From DASZZZ01 sp036260375 (lineage in GTDB: Bacteria > Actinomycetota > CADDZG01 > WHSQ01), in the NCBI GenBank assembly GCA_036260375.1, contig DASZZZ010000122.1:1-12880 (forward strand): a stretch of 12,880 nt of DNA, written 5' to 3'. Under the pieces are notes generated by a model. The model saw nothing but the letters and a program-made list of their open reading frames with translations, was not told where the DNA came from and did no database searches. The translations under genes and the position numbers were made by a program. This document shows, piece by piece, positions 1-6,492 of this stretch (its first letter is position 1; each line of letters starts with the position of its first letter).

Positions 1-530
1 GGCCGCCAGCGGGCGACGACGAGGCGCGCCGCTCCCGCCTCGACGACCGCGCCCGCGGGGCCCGCGGTCGGCGTCGCCGCCGGCGTCCCGTCGACGACCG
101 TGCCGTTGACCGAGCCGAGGTCGGCGACCGCGACGTCGCCCGCGAGCGACACGTCGACGCGCCCGTGGCGCGGCGACACCGTCCGGCACGGCACGTGCAC
201 CGCGGCGCCGGCGGCGCGGCCGAGCGCGTGCGATCCCGCCGGCAGCGGCACGGCGCGCCCCGCGGCGAGGCCGCCGTCGACCACGAGCGCGACGACCGCC
301 GGGGCGGCGCGCGGGGCGGGTGCGGTCCCGAGCACCTCGCCGTCGCACAACGGCGCGTCGCACAGGCGGATCGCCGGGTCGAGCCGGCGCGCGCCGGCGT
401 AGAGCTCGGGAACGTCGACGGCGGCGGCGAGGTCGGCGACGGCGGCGTCCGGGGCGCGCACGTCCACCTCGACGTCGCGCGCCCCGTTCGCCGAGACGAT
501 TCGCAGCCGGAGCGTCCGCGGCGCGCTCAC
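1..530 (-). CDS. FHA-domain protein, N-terminal part (probable type VII secretion FtsK/SpoIIIE ATPase)
   Basis: Partial: 176 codons read from a GTG at 530 and the frame stays open to the window edge. Residues 5-45 look like a small ubiquitin-like fold, as found at the N-terminus of EssC-type proteins. Residues about 80-150 form an FHA (phosphothreonine-binding) domain with the usual landmarks: G104-R105, S119-P-R-H122 and D137-LGSVNGT144. The GTG overlaps the stop of the upstream small WXG gene (GTGA, 527-530), which fixes the start and implies translational coupling. Following two WXG proteins, an FHA N-terminus is typical of the membrane-coupled FtsK/SpoIIIE ATPase that drives type VII (ESX-like) secretion. 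The ATPase part would lie outside the window, so that identity is inferred. A stand-alone FHA adaptor is the main alternative. The FHA assignment is strong; the ATPase assignment is moderate. Confidence 0.8.
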   Translation of the reverse strand, partial: MSAPRTLRLRIVSANGARDVEVDVRAPDAAVADLAAAVDVPELYAGARRLDPAIRLCDAPLCDGEVLGTAPAPRAAPAVVALVVDGGLAAGRAVPLPAGSHALGRAAGAAVHVPCRTVSPRHGRVDVSLAGDVAVADLGSVNGTVVDGTPAATPTAGPAGAVVEAGAARLVVARWR

Positions 531-751
531 GGCGCCGCCCCGGCGCCGCGGGCGTCGAGCGCCGCGGCGCGCCCGGCGAGGTCGTCGGCGGCGGCGACGA
601 GCTCGGCGCGCCGCGCCGACACCTCGACCGCGAGCTCGTCGGCCGCGGGACCGACCCACGTCGACGGACCCGCGGCGCGCGCGACGTCGTCGAGCAGCGT
701 GCGGACGCGCGCGGCGACGGCTGCGGCGCGCGCCGCGGCGACGGCGCGCAC
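527..751 (-). CDS. Small WXG100-like protein (74 aa)
   Basis: A short helical, alanine-rich protein with a W32-V-G34 turn between two predicted helices, the hallmark of the WXG100/ESAT-6 superfamily of type VII secretion substrates. At 74 residues it is shorter than the usual 90-110. The GTG at 751-749 lies two bases after the stop of the first WXG100 gene, and the frame runs into the FHA gene with a GTGA overlap. The frame is open further upstream to 898, but that extension is arginine-rich, lies antiparallel within the WXG100 gene and has no family resemblance, so the short start is preferred. It probably pairs with the upstream WXG100 protein as an EsxA/EsxB-like helical-hairpin dimer; this is inferred from position. 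No strong ribosome-binding site is visible, so it probably relies on reinitiation. Confidence 0.7.
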   Translation of the reverse strand: MRAVAAARAAAVAARVRTLLDDVARAAGPSTWVGPAADELAVEVSARRAELVAAADDLAGRAAALDARGAGAAP

Positions 752-753
752 CG

Positions 754-1020
754 TCAGTACGTCGCGGTCTGGATCGCGTCGCGCCGGCTGCGCACGACGT
801 CGGCGTTGTGGGCGAGCGCGTCGCACAGCCGCGCCAGCGACGGAGAGAAGCTGCCGAACCACTCGTCGCGGAAGCGCTCGGCCGCCGGGCCCGTCCACGC
901 GGTGCCCGACAGCAGCCGGGCGATCCGGCGCTCGAGCTCCCCGACGGTGTGCGCCTCCGTGCGGAACTGCGCCTCCAGCGCGTGCATCTGCTCGAGGTTG
1001 CCGCCGACGATCCCCGACAC
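754..1020 (-). CDS. WXG100 family type VII secretion protein (EsxA/ESAT-6-like)
   Basis: An 88-residue helix-turn-helix protein with W42-T-G44 at the turn, matching WXG100 proteins in length and layout. It would be secreted as a folded dimer by an ESX/type VII system or act as a structural partner of the secreted substrate. Two adjacent GTG codons (1023 and 1020) could start it. The AAAGGAG ribosome-binding site at 1034-1028 is 4 bases from the first and 7 from the second, so the second was chosen; the alternative adds one valine codon. It is the first gene of a three-gene unit with its own promoter (1093-1121). A C-terminal YxxxD/E-type export signal of the mycobacterial kind is not obvious; the protein ends in TATY. 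Confidence 0.88.
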   Translation of the reverse strand: MSGIVGGNLEQMHALEAQFRTEAHTVGELERRIARLLSGTAWTGPAAERFRDEWFGSFSPSLARLCDALAHNADVVRSRRDAIQTATY

Positions 1021-1027
1021 CACGCCG

Positions 1028-1034
1028 CTCCTTT
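1028..1034 (-). promoter_or_regulatory. Strong Shine-Dalgarno of the WXG100 gene
   Basis: On the minus strand the sequence reads AAAGGAG. It is 7 bases from the GTG at 1020 and 4 bases from the GTG at 1023. The spacing favours the second GTG as the start. Confidence 0.75.
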
Positions 1035-1046
1035 CACCCGCGCCGC

Positions 1047-1061
1047 GCGCCCGATGGGCGC
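1047..1061 (-). other. Short perfect hairpin in the WXG100 leader
   Basis: GCGCCC-ATC-GGGCGC on the minus strand forms a 6-bp G/C stem with a 3-base loop. It lies inside the predicted 5' leader, between the promoter and the ribosome-binding site. There is no U-run after it, so it is not a convincing terminator. It could affect leader stability, or be chance in such G+C-rich DNA. Confidence 0.3.
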
Positions 1062-1092
1062 CTCCGCCGCGGCGCGGGCGCGGCCGGGCGGA

Positions 1093-1121
1093 ACGTTACA
1101 GCGCTACAGCAGCGTAGTCAA
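1093..1121 (-). promoter_or_regulatory. Sigma-70 (housekeeping)-type promoter for the WXG/FHA operon
   Basis: On the minus strand TTGACT (1121-1116) is followed by a 17-base spacer and TAACGT (1098-1093). This is a five-of-six match to the -35 box and a TAnnnT -10 box at ideal spacing. Transcription would start near 1086, giving a leader of about 65 bases before the GTG start. It sits in the only real intergenic gap of the window, an A/T-richer island in very G+C-rich DNA. This shows the WXG/FHA genes can be transcribed separately from the glycan operon upstream. Confidence 0.72.
1095..1110 (-). repeat. 8-bp tandem direct repeat overlapping the promoter spacer and -10
   Basis: The minus strand reads GCTGTAGC then GCTGTAAC, seven of eight bases identical. 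The second copy overlaps the -10 box. A protein bound here would block polymerase, so an operator is possible, but only two copies exist and no regulator gene is adjacent. Confidence 0.45.
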
Positions 1122-1150
1122 GGCAAACGTAGGTAAACGTCGTCAAACGT
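1121..1150 (-). repeat. Three 10-bp direct repeats upstream of the -35 box (candidate activator site)
   Basis: The minus strand carries three consecutive decamers: ACGTTTGACG, ACGTTTACCT and ACGTTTGCCT. All share ACGTTT at an exact 10-bp period, one helical turn, so a protein array would sit on one DNA face. The last copy abuts and overlaps the -35 hexamer by one base; the first overlaps the stop codon of the sarcosine oxidase gene (1143-1145). The position suits a transcriptional activator that binds direct repeats. The regulator is not identifiable from the window. Confidence 0.6.
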
Positions 1151-2183
1151 CGGCGTCGCCAAAGCCGGCGAGGGCGACGAGCCGCGCTCCCGTCAGCGGG
1201 GCGAACTTGAACCCGTGCCCGCTGCACGCGGAGCCGACGACGACGTCGCCGATCCGCTCCATGACGAAGTGCTCGTCGGGCGTGTTGGTGTAGAGGCACG
1301 TCTCCGCGTAGTGGGCCTCCGGCGCGGCCCCCGGCACGCGCGCCCGGACCCACGCCGCCGCGCGCGCGATCGACTCCGTCGAGACCTCGCCGGGCTCGTC
1401 GGGGTCGGCGACCGGCCCGGCGTGGTGCTCCCCCGCCTTGAGCCCGAGGCCGGGGGCCGGCAGCACGTACACCGCCGGGTCCCCCCAGTCGACGACCACG
1501 GGCGGGGCCACGTCGGCGTGGAAGTACGCGACGGTCTCGCGCGTCGGCGTGACGCCGAGGTCGATGCCGAGCGGCGCGACGAGCGGGCGCGCCCACGCGC
1601 CGGCGGCGACGATCGCGACGCGGGCCCGCACGACGTCGTCGCCGAAGACGACGTCCACGCCGCCGTCGAGCTGTCGCAGCGCGTCGACGCGCGCGCGCGT
1701 GCGAACGTCCGCGCCCGCGTCGGCCGCGAGCGCGACGCACGCCGCGACCGTGGCGTCGGCCGCCAGGATCCCGGTGTCGGGCTGGAACAGCACACGCTCG
1801 TCGGCGCCGAAGACGACGTTGCCGGCGCGCCGCGATGCCTCGGCGCCGTCGACGATCTCGAACGGCGCGCCGCACGCGCCCAGGGCGCGCGCGTTGGCGT
1901 CGACGTCCGGGCCGACGTCGTAGCCGCCCGTCACGGTTAGCAGGCGCGCGCTCGCGTCCCGCTCCAGCGCGCGCCACAACGGCAGCGCGCGCTGCGCCAT
2001 GCGGACGTAGGTGGCGTCGGGGTACGAGAGCCGGAAGATGCGCGACGTCCCGTGGCTCGAGCCCCGCGTGTGGCCGACGTCGAACTGCTCGAACAGCACG
2101 ACGCGCGCCCCCGCGGTCGCCGCGGAGCGCGCGGCGGCAGCCCCCGCCACGCCCGCGCCGACGATCGCGACGTCGAACCTCAC
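1143..2183 (-). CDS. Monomeric sarcosine oxidase / N-methyl amino acid oxidase family flavoenzyme
   Basis: A 346-residue FAD-dependent oxidase that would oxidatively demethylate sarcosine or a related N-methyl amino acid, giving formaldehyde and H2O2. Visible landmarks are the FAD dinucleotide-binding GAGVAG at 9-14, the active-site stretch GSSHGTSRIFR with H44, R48 and R51, the oxygen-activating lysine K249 in GLGLKAGEH, the covalent-flavin cysteine C296 in ETCLYTNTPDEHF, and K326 in SGHGFKF. All correspond to functional residues of bacterial monomeric sarcosine oxidase, so activity is likely. It is slightly short for the family (about 370-390), mainly at the C-terminus. The GTG start at 2183 has GAGGTG 8 bases upstream and follows the aminotransferase-like gene by 21 bases. 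The substrate is not determined; N-methyltryptophan or another secondary amine is possible. Confidence 0.85.
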   Translation of the reverse strand: MRFDVAIVGAGVAGAAAARSAATAGARVVLFEQFDVGHTRGSSHGTSRIFRLSYPDATYVRMAQRALPLWRALERDASARLLTVTGGYDVGPDVDANARALGACGAPFEIVDGAEASRRAGNVVFGADERVLFQPDTGILAADATVAACVALAADAGADVRTRARVDALRQLDGGVDVVFGDDVVRARVAIVAAGAWARPLVAPLGIDLGVTPTRETVAYFHADVAPPVVVDWGDPAVYVLPAPGLGLKAGEHHAGPVADPDEPGEVSTESIARAAAWVRARVPGAAPEAHYAETCLYTNTPDEHFVMERIGDVVVGSACSGHGFKFAPLTGARLVALAGFGDADV

Positions 2184-2204
2184 GACGCCATCACCTCGCC
2201 GCGC

Positions 2205-3311
2205 TCACGCGCGCCCCAACGCGGCGAGCGCCGCGTCGACGTCGGAGTCGTCGTTGAAGGCGTGGAAGCCGAGTCGCACCCATCCGCCGCGCACGGCCCC
2301 CACGACGCGACGCTGCGCGAGCGCGCCGACGAGCGCGTCGGGGTCGCCGACGCGCACGGCCACCGTCTGGCTCGGCGCGTCCTGCGGCGCGACGCGATGG
2401 CCAGCGGCGCGCGCTCCGTCGCGAAACGCCGCCGCGAGCGCGACGCAGCGACGCTCGACCACGCGCGCGTCGAGCGCGCCCAAGAGGTCCAGCGCGGCGC
2501 GCGCGCCGACCCACGACAGCCACGCCGGCGACGCGTCGAGCTTGCGCGCGCCGCGCGCGACGTCGTGCAACGGACCTCCGTAGTACTCCGCGTACGGGTT
2601 CTCCGGCGAGTGCCAGCTCGGCGCGAGGGGCGCGACCTCGTCGACGAGCTCGGGACGCACGTGCAGCCACGTCGTGCCGCGGGGACAGAGCAGCCACTTG
2701 TAGCCGTGCGCGACGACGTAGTCCGCGCCGCTCGCGGCGACGTCGAAGCGGAGCGCGCCGAGCGCCTGCGTGAGGTTGACGAACAGACGCGCGCCGTGGC
2801 GGCGACACGCGTCGGCGAGCGCGTCGAGGTGGATTCGGAACCCGTTCGACGACTGCACCTCGCTGACCGCCACGAGCAGCGTGCGGTCGTCGATCGCGTC
2901 GATCAGCGCGTCGGTCGACACGACGCCGTCGACCGCCGGGACGCACACGACGTCGAAGCCGCGTCGTTCGAGCGCGAGCCACGGGAACAGGTTGCTGCGG
3001 AACTCGCGCGCGCCCGTGACGACGCGCCCGGGCGGCAGCGACGCCGCCACCGTCGCGGCGGCCTCGGCGACCGACGTGACGAGCGCGACGCACTCGGCGC
3101 GCCCTCCGATCATGCGCGCGAACGACGCGCGCGTCGCCTCGCCCTCGGCCTCCCACGCCTGCCAGTCGAACGACCCGGTCGACCACTCGCCGAGCGCGCG
3201 CTCCAGGGCCGCGACGACGGGGGCCGCGCCGGGCGGCGCGGTCGGCGTGTTGAGCCACACGAGCCGTTCCAGCGCGGGGAACTGCGCGCGAAGCTCCCGA
3301 TCCCAGCTCAC
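2205..3311 (-). CDS. Class V aminotransferase-fold PLP-dependent enzyme
   Basis: A 368-residue fold-type I PLP protein resembling cysteine desulfurase/kynureninase-like members of the class V family. The Schiff-base lysine is K205 in AHGYKWLLCPRG. Q182 follows in the cofactor strand, and R346 in GWVRLGFHAFN is the likely carboxylate-binding arginine. The cofactor-strand position normally held by Asp (VDxTQxLG), which protonates the PLP ring nitrogen, is Asn here (N179 in FVNLTQALG), so normal aminotransferase chemistry is questionable. No catalytic cysteine loop of a cysteine desulfurase is evident. The GTG start at 3311 lies 24 bases after the GT9 gene and has no strong ribosome-binding site. 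Gene order suggests co-transcription with the sarcosine oxidase gene. The substrate is unknown. Confidence 0.82.
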   Translation of the reverse strand: MSWDRELRAQFPALERLVWLNTPTAPPGAAPVVAALERALGEWSTGSFDWQAWEAEGEATRASFARMIGGRAECVALVTSVAEAAATVAASLPPGRVVTGAREFRSNLFPWLALERRGFDVVCVPAVDGVVSTDALIDAIDDRTLLVAVSEVQSSNGFRIHLDALADACRRHGARLFVNLTQALGALRFDVAASGADYVVAHGYKWLLCPRGTTWLHVRPELVDEVAPLAPSWHSPENPYAEYYGGPLHDVARGARKLDASPAWLSWVGARAALDLLGALDARVVERRCVALAAAFRDGARAAGHRVAPQDAPSQTVAVRVGDPDALVGALAQRRVVGAVRGGWVRLGFHAFNDDSDVDAALAALGRA

Positions 3312-3335
3312 CGGCGGGACTCTAACGCGCCGGCG

Positions 3336-4433
3336 TTACGCGCCCGCCGGCGCGCGCTCGGCGCGGCGCGCGTCGAGGAGCTCCTCGGCGGCCGCGGCGA
3401 CGTCGGCCGGCGCGACCTTGCGCAGGCAGTCGTGGTGGACGGCGACGCACACGCTGCTGTGGCACCAGCGGCACGGCACGTCGTGTGACAGCACGCGCGC
3501 CGGCACCCCCCACGGCGTGTGCTGGGGGTTCGTGAGCGCGTAGAGGTCGACGACCGGCGTGCCGACCGCGGCCGCGACGTGCACCGGCCCGGTGTTGTTC
3601 GACACCAGCAGCGGCGCGCGCTCGAGCAGCGCCGCGAGCCCCGCGAGGTCGAGGGCGCCGGCGACCGACACCGCGCCCGGGCCGGCCCCCGCGCGCACGC
3701 GCTCGGCGAGGTCGCGCTCGGCCTCCGAGCCGGTCACCACGGCGCGCACGCCGCGCCGCCGGGCGAGCCGCCGCAGCGCGTCCCCGAACAGCTCCTCGGG
3801 ATAGCGCCGCGACGGCGCGGTCGCCCCGGGATGGACCGCGAGCCAGCCGTCGTCGTCGAGCCCGAGGCCCTCCAGCAGCGCGTCGACCTCGGCGCGCGCG
3901 CCGTCGGGCACCGCGAGCGCGAGCCGCTCGTCCGTCGTCGTCGCGCCGAGCCCGGCGACGAGGTCGAGCTGGCGCCGCACCTCGTGGCGGATGCCTCCGG
4001 CGGGCTCCGGGTCGGGAGTCCAGTCGGTCAGCAGGCCGTACGGCTTGTCGCGCGCGTGCGCGGCCCGCAGCGGCACGTCGGCGAGGTGGCACAGCAGGGC
4101 CGCGGGGAGCGGATCCTGCGAGAACACGGTGAACACGACCGCGGCGTCGAAGCGGCGCTCCCGCAGGTCCGCGACCAGCGCGTGGTCGACGGCGCTCGAC
4201 GCGCGCGGCGGCGTCGCCTTCATCCACGGCGCGTCGTAGACGACGACGTCGTCGACGACGGGCACGAGGCGCGCCGCGGCCGCGCCCGCCGACGACGTCA
4301 ACAGGGTGACGTGCCGGCCTCGCTCCGAGTCGCGCAGCGCGCGCAGCGCGGGGGTCGTCATGAGGACGTCGCCCGCGCCGTCGAGGCGCACGCACAGGAT
4401 GCGCCGCGCGCGCCGCCAATCCTGCACGCTCAT
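3336..4433 (-). CDS. GT9 family glycosyltransferase (ADP-heptose:LPS heptosyltransferase-like)
   Basis: A 365-residue GT-B protein of the heptosyltransferase family (GT9). The N-terminal motif is ILCVRLDGAGDVLMTTPALRAL (12-33), with the glycine-Asp pair that shapes the acceptor site. The C-terminal domain has LAVHPGA (198-204), VVTGSEAE (232-239) and the nucleotide-sugar segment VSNNTGPVHVAAAVGTPVV (277-295). It would transfer a heptose from an ADP-heptose donor made by the neighbouring HldE. The ATG at 4433 overlaps the hldE stop (ATGA), so translation is coupled. Near the C-terminus four cysteines (C321, C324, C329, C336; CX2CX4CX6C) with two nearby histidines could bind a metal. No lipid A genes are nearby, so the acceptor is probably not LPS. 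A different ADP- or NDP-sugar is possible. Confidence 0.88.
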   Translation of the reverse strand: MSVQDWRRARRILCVRLDGAGDVLMTTPALRALRDSERGRHVTLLTSSAGAAAARLVPVVDDVVVYDAPWMKATPPRASSAVDHALVADLRERRFDAAVVFTVFSQDPLPAALLCHLADVPLRAAHARDKPYGLLTDWTPDPEPAGGIRHEVRRQLDLVAGLGATTTDERLALAVPDGARAEVDALLEGLGLDDDGWLAVHPGATAPSRRYPEELFGDALRRLARRRGVRAVVTGSEAERDLAERVRAGAGPGAVSVAGALDLAGLAALLERAPLLVSNNTGPVHVAAAVGTPVVDLYALTNPQHTPWGVPARVLSHDVPCRWCHSSVCVAVHHDCLRKVAPADVAAAAEELLDARRAERAPAGA

Positions 4434-5902
4434 CGCGCCGGCGCGTCCGACGGCGACCGCGCCCGGATACGCTCTATGAGGCTCGTGGTCGAGCGGTCGC
4501 GCTCGTACGGAAGGATCTCGACCACGCCGCCGTGGCGCTCGACCGCGGCGGCCTCGGGCAGCATGTCGATCGTGTAGTCGCCGCCCTTGACGAAGACGTC
4601 GGGCCGCACGATCTCGACGAGCCGCTCCGGCGTGTCCTCGTCGAACGCCACGACGTGGTCGACGCTGCTGAGCGCGGCGAGCACCTGGACGCGGTCCTCG
4701 AGCGCGTTGACCGGCCGTCCGTCGCCCTTGAGGCGGCGCACGCCCGCGTCGGAGTTGACGCCGACGACCAGGACGTCGCCGAGCCGGCGCGCGCGGTTGA
4801 GGTACGACACGTGGCCGCGGTGCAGGATGTCGAAGCAGCCGTTGGTCAGCACGACTCGGCGCCCGTCGCGGCGGTGGAGCTCGACGCGCGCCGCGAGCCG
4901 CTCGGCGTCGTCGACGTACTTGTCCGCCAGCATCTCGTGCTCGCGCAGCTCGAGCGCCGAGCACGTGCCGACGCGCGGGGCGCCGACGACGACGTCGGCC
5001 GCCGCGGTCGCGACCTCGCCCGCCTCGGCGGCGTCGGCCCCGGCGGCCAGCGCCAGCGCGAGCGCGGCGACGAACGTGTCGCCGGCCCCGCTCGCGTGCG
5101 CATCGGAGCGCGGCCGCGTGTAGGTCCGGTACGGCGGGCGCCCGCGCTCGCACAGCAGCGCGCCGTCGGCGTCGAGCGTGACGGCGGCGAGCCGCGCGCC
5201 GGTCGCGTCGAGGAGGCGCTCGGCGTGCGCCGCGACGTCGTCGGCGCGCCGCGCGCCGGGGGCCGGAGCGAGACCCAGGAGCGCGGCGGCCTGGCCGAAG
5301 TTCGGCTTGACCGCGTCGGGCCGGGCGGCTCGAAAGCGCGCCAGGTCCTTGGAGTCGACGACGACGACGGGGCGCGCGCCGGCGGACCGCGCCCGCAGGC
5401 GCTCGACGACCGCGCCGGTCACCGCGCCGTAGCCGTAGTCCGACACGATCACCGCGTCGCAGCGCTCGAGCGCGTCGTCGACGGCCGCGGCCAGCGCACG
5501 CTCGTCGGGCCCCGCCGCGGGCGTGGCGTCGCCGCGGTCGACGCGCACCACGATGTGGCCGTCGGCGACCACGCGCGTCTTCGACATCGTCATCCGGCCC
5601 CCGACGCACACGACCGCGTCGCCGACGCCGGCGTCCCGGAGGAGCGCGCGCAGCGCGTCGCCGTCGGCGTCGTCGCCGGCGAGCGCGATCAGGCTCGTCC
5701 GGGCGCCGAGGCGCCGCACGTTGACCGCGGTGTTGGCGGCGCCGCCGGCATGGCGCGTCTCGCCCGCCGCGTCCACCACGGGCACCGGCGCCTCCTGCGA
5801 CAACCGGTGGCTAGTGCCCTCGACGTAGACGTCGAGCATCGCGTCGCCGATCACCGCGACCTCCAGCGACGGCAGCGCGTCGAGCAGGCGCGCGACGCTC
5901 AC
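4430..5902 (-). CDS. hldE: Bifunctional heptose-7-phosphate kinase / heptose-1-phosphate adenylyltransferase
   Basis: A 490-residue two-domain enzyme matching HldE (RfaE) in length and order. Residues 1 to about 325 are a PfkB/ribokinase-type kinase with the substrate-binding HAGGAANTAVN (51-61), the SKDLARF segment (184-190) and the catalytic GAGD (272-275, base D275). Residues about 345-480 are a nucleotidyltransferase with TNGCFDILHRGH (353-364, HxGH) and STTSLIERI (471-479). It phosphorylates D-glycero-D-manno-heptose 7-phosphate to the 1,7-bisphosphate, then adenylates the 1-phosphate after GmhB acts. The GTG at 5902 overlaps the gmhB stop (GTGA), and the gene ends in an ATGA overlap with the GT9 gene. 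The frame is open upstream, but that extension is antisense to gmhB and not family-like. Both active sites appear intact. Confidence 0.95.
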   Translation of the reverse strand: MSVARLLDALPSLEVAVIGDAMLDVYVEGTSHRLSQEAPVPVVDAAGETRHAGGAANTAVNVRRLGARTSLIALAGDDADGDALRALLRDAGVGDAVVCVGGRMTMSKTRVVADGHIVVRVDRGDATPAAGPDERALAAAVDDALERCDAVIVSDYGYGAVTGAVVERLRARSAGARPVVVVDSKDLARFRAARPDAVKPNFGQAAALLGLAPAPGARRADDVAAHAERLLDATGARLAAVTLDADGALLCERGRPPYRTYTRPRSDAHASGAGDTFVAALALALAAGADAAEAGEVATAAADVVVGAPRVGTCSALELREHEMLADKYVDDAERLAARVELHRRDGRRVVLTNGCFDILHRGHVSYLNRARRLGDVLVVGVNSDAGVRRLKGDGRPVNALEDRVQVLAALSSVDHVVAFDEDTPERLVEIVRPDVFVKGGDYTIDMLPEAAAVERHGGVVEILPYERDRSTTSLIERIRARSPSDAPAR

Positions 5903-6492
5903 CGCGTCACCGTCCCGGCGCGCGCGCCGGCGCCGACGACCGCGTGGGCGGCGGCGGCGAGGTCGGGCACGACGTGGTCCGGCGTCCTCAGACGGGACGT
6001 CCTCCACTCCGTCTCGGTGCCGGCGTCGACGAGGACCGTGCGGCACCCGGCGCGCCGGCCCGCCTCGACGTCGTCGAGGATGTCGCCGATCATCCACGAC
6101 GACGCGACGTCGATGCGATGGCGGCGCGCCGCGGCCTCGATCATCCCGGGCAGCGGCTTGCGGCACTCGCACGCGCGCGCGTACGCGGCGACGCTGCCGT
6201 CGGGATGGTGGGGGCAGTAGACGAAGTCGGTCAGCGGGACGCCGGCGGCGTCGAGCAGCAGCGCGCGCAGGCGCAGCTCGACGGCCGCGAGCGCGCCTTC
6301 GGGGAACATCCCGCGCGCGACGCCGGACTGGTTCGAGACGACGACGATGCGGTAGCCCGCCTCGTGCAGCAGCGCGACCCCCTCGGCGGCGCCGCGCGCG
6401 AGGCGCATGCGGGCCGGGTCGACGTTGTACGGCACGTCGTCGAGCAGCGTGCCGTCCTTGTCGACGAACGCGGTGCGCCCGTCTACGGCCAC
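5899..6492 (-). CDS. gmhB: D-glycero-beta-D-manno-heptose-1,7-bisphosphate 7-phosphatase
   Basis: A 197-residue HAD-IIIA phosphatase. The nucleophile motif is FVDKDGTLL with D11 and D13. VVSNQSGVARG (51-61) is motif II, K112 in CRKPLPGM is the motif III lysine, and IGDILDDVEAG (135-145) is motif IV. The structural zinc site typical of GmhB is present: C93, H95, C108 and C110 (CPHHPDG ... CECRKP). It removes the C7 phosphate between the two HldE reactions. The GTG at 6492 has an excellent GGGGGAG five bases upstream and overlaps the 3' end of the dehydrogenase gene by 10 bases; the frame remains open beyond it, but that part is antisense-like shadow. A histidinol-phosphatase-like role is conceivable, but the zinc motif and neighbours favour GmhB. 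Confidence 0.93.
   Translation of the reverse strand: MAVDGRTAFVDKDGTLLDDVPYNVDPARMRLARGAAEGVALLHEAGYRIVVVSNQSGVARGMFPEGALAAVELRLRALLLDAAGVPLTDFVYCPHHPDGSVAAYARACECRKPLPGMIEAAARRHRIDVASSWMIGDILDDVEAGRRAGCRTVLVDAGTETEWRTSRLRTPDHVVPDLAAAAHAVVGAGARAGTVTR

Noticed and set aside
1047..1061. Rho-independent terminator after the sarcosine oxidase gene
   Set aside because: The 6-bp hairpin has no T-run and lies downstream of the WXG100 promoter, in its leader.
4434..5609. Upstream extension of the GT9 gene giving a protein of about 757 residues
   Set aside because: The extension is a frame-shifted shadow of hldE, is arginine-rich and has no domain. The ATG at 4433, with an ATGA overlap and a canonical GT9 N-terminus, is the better start.
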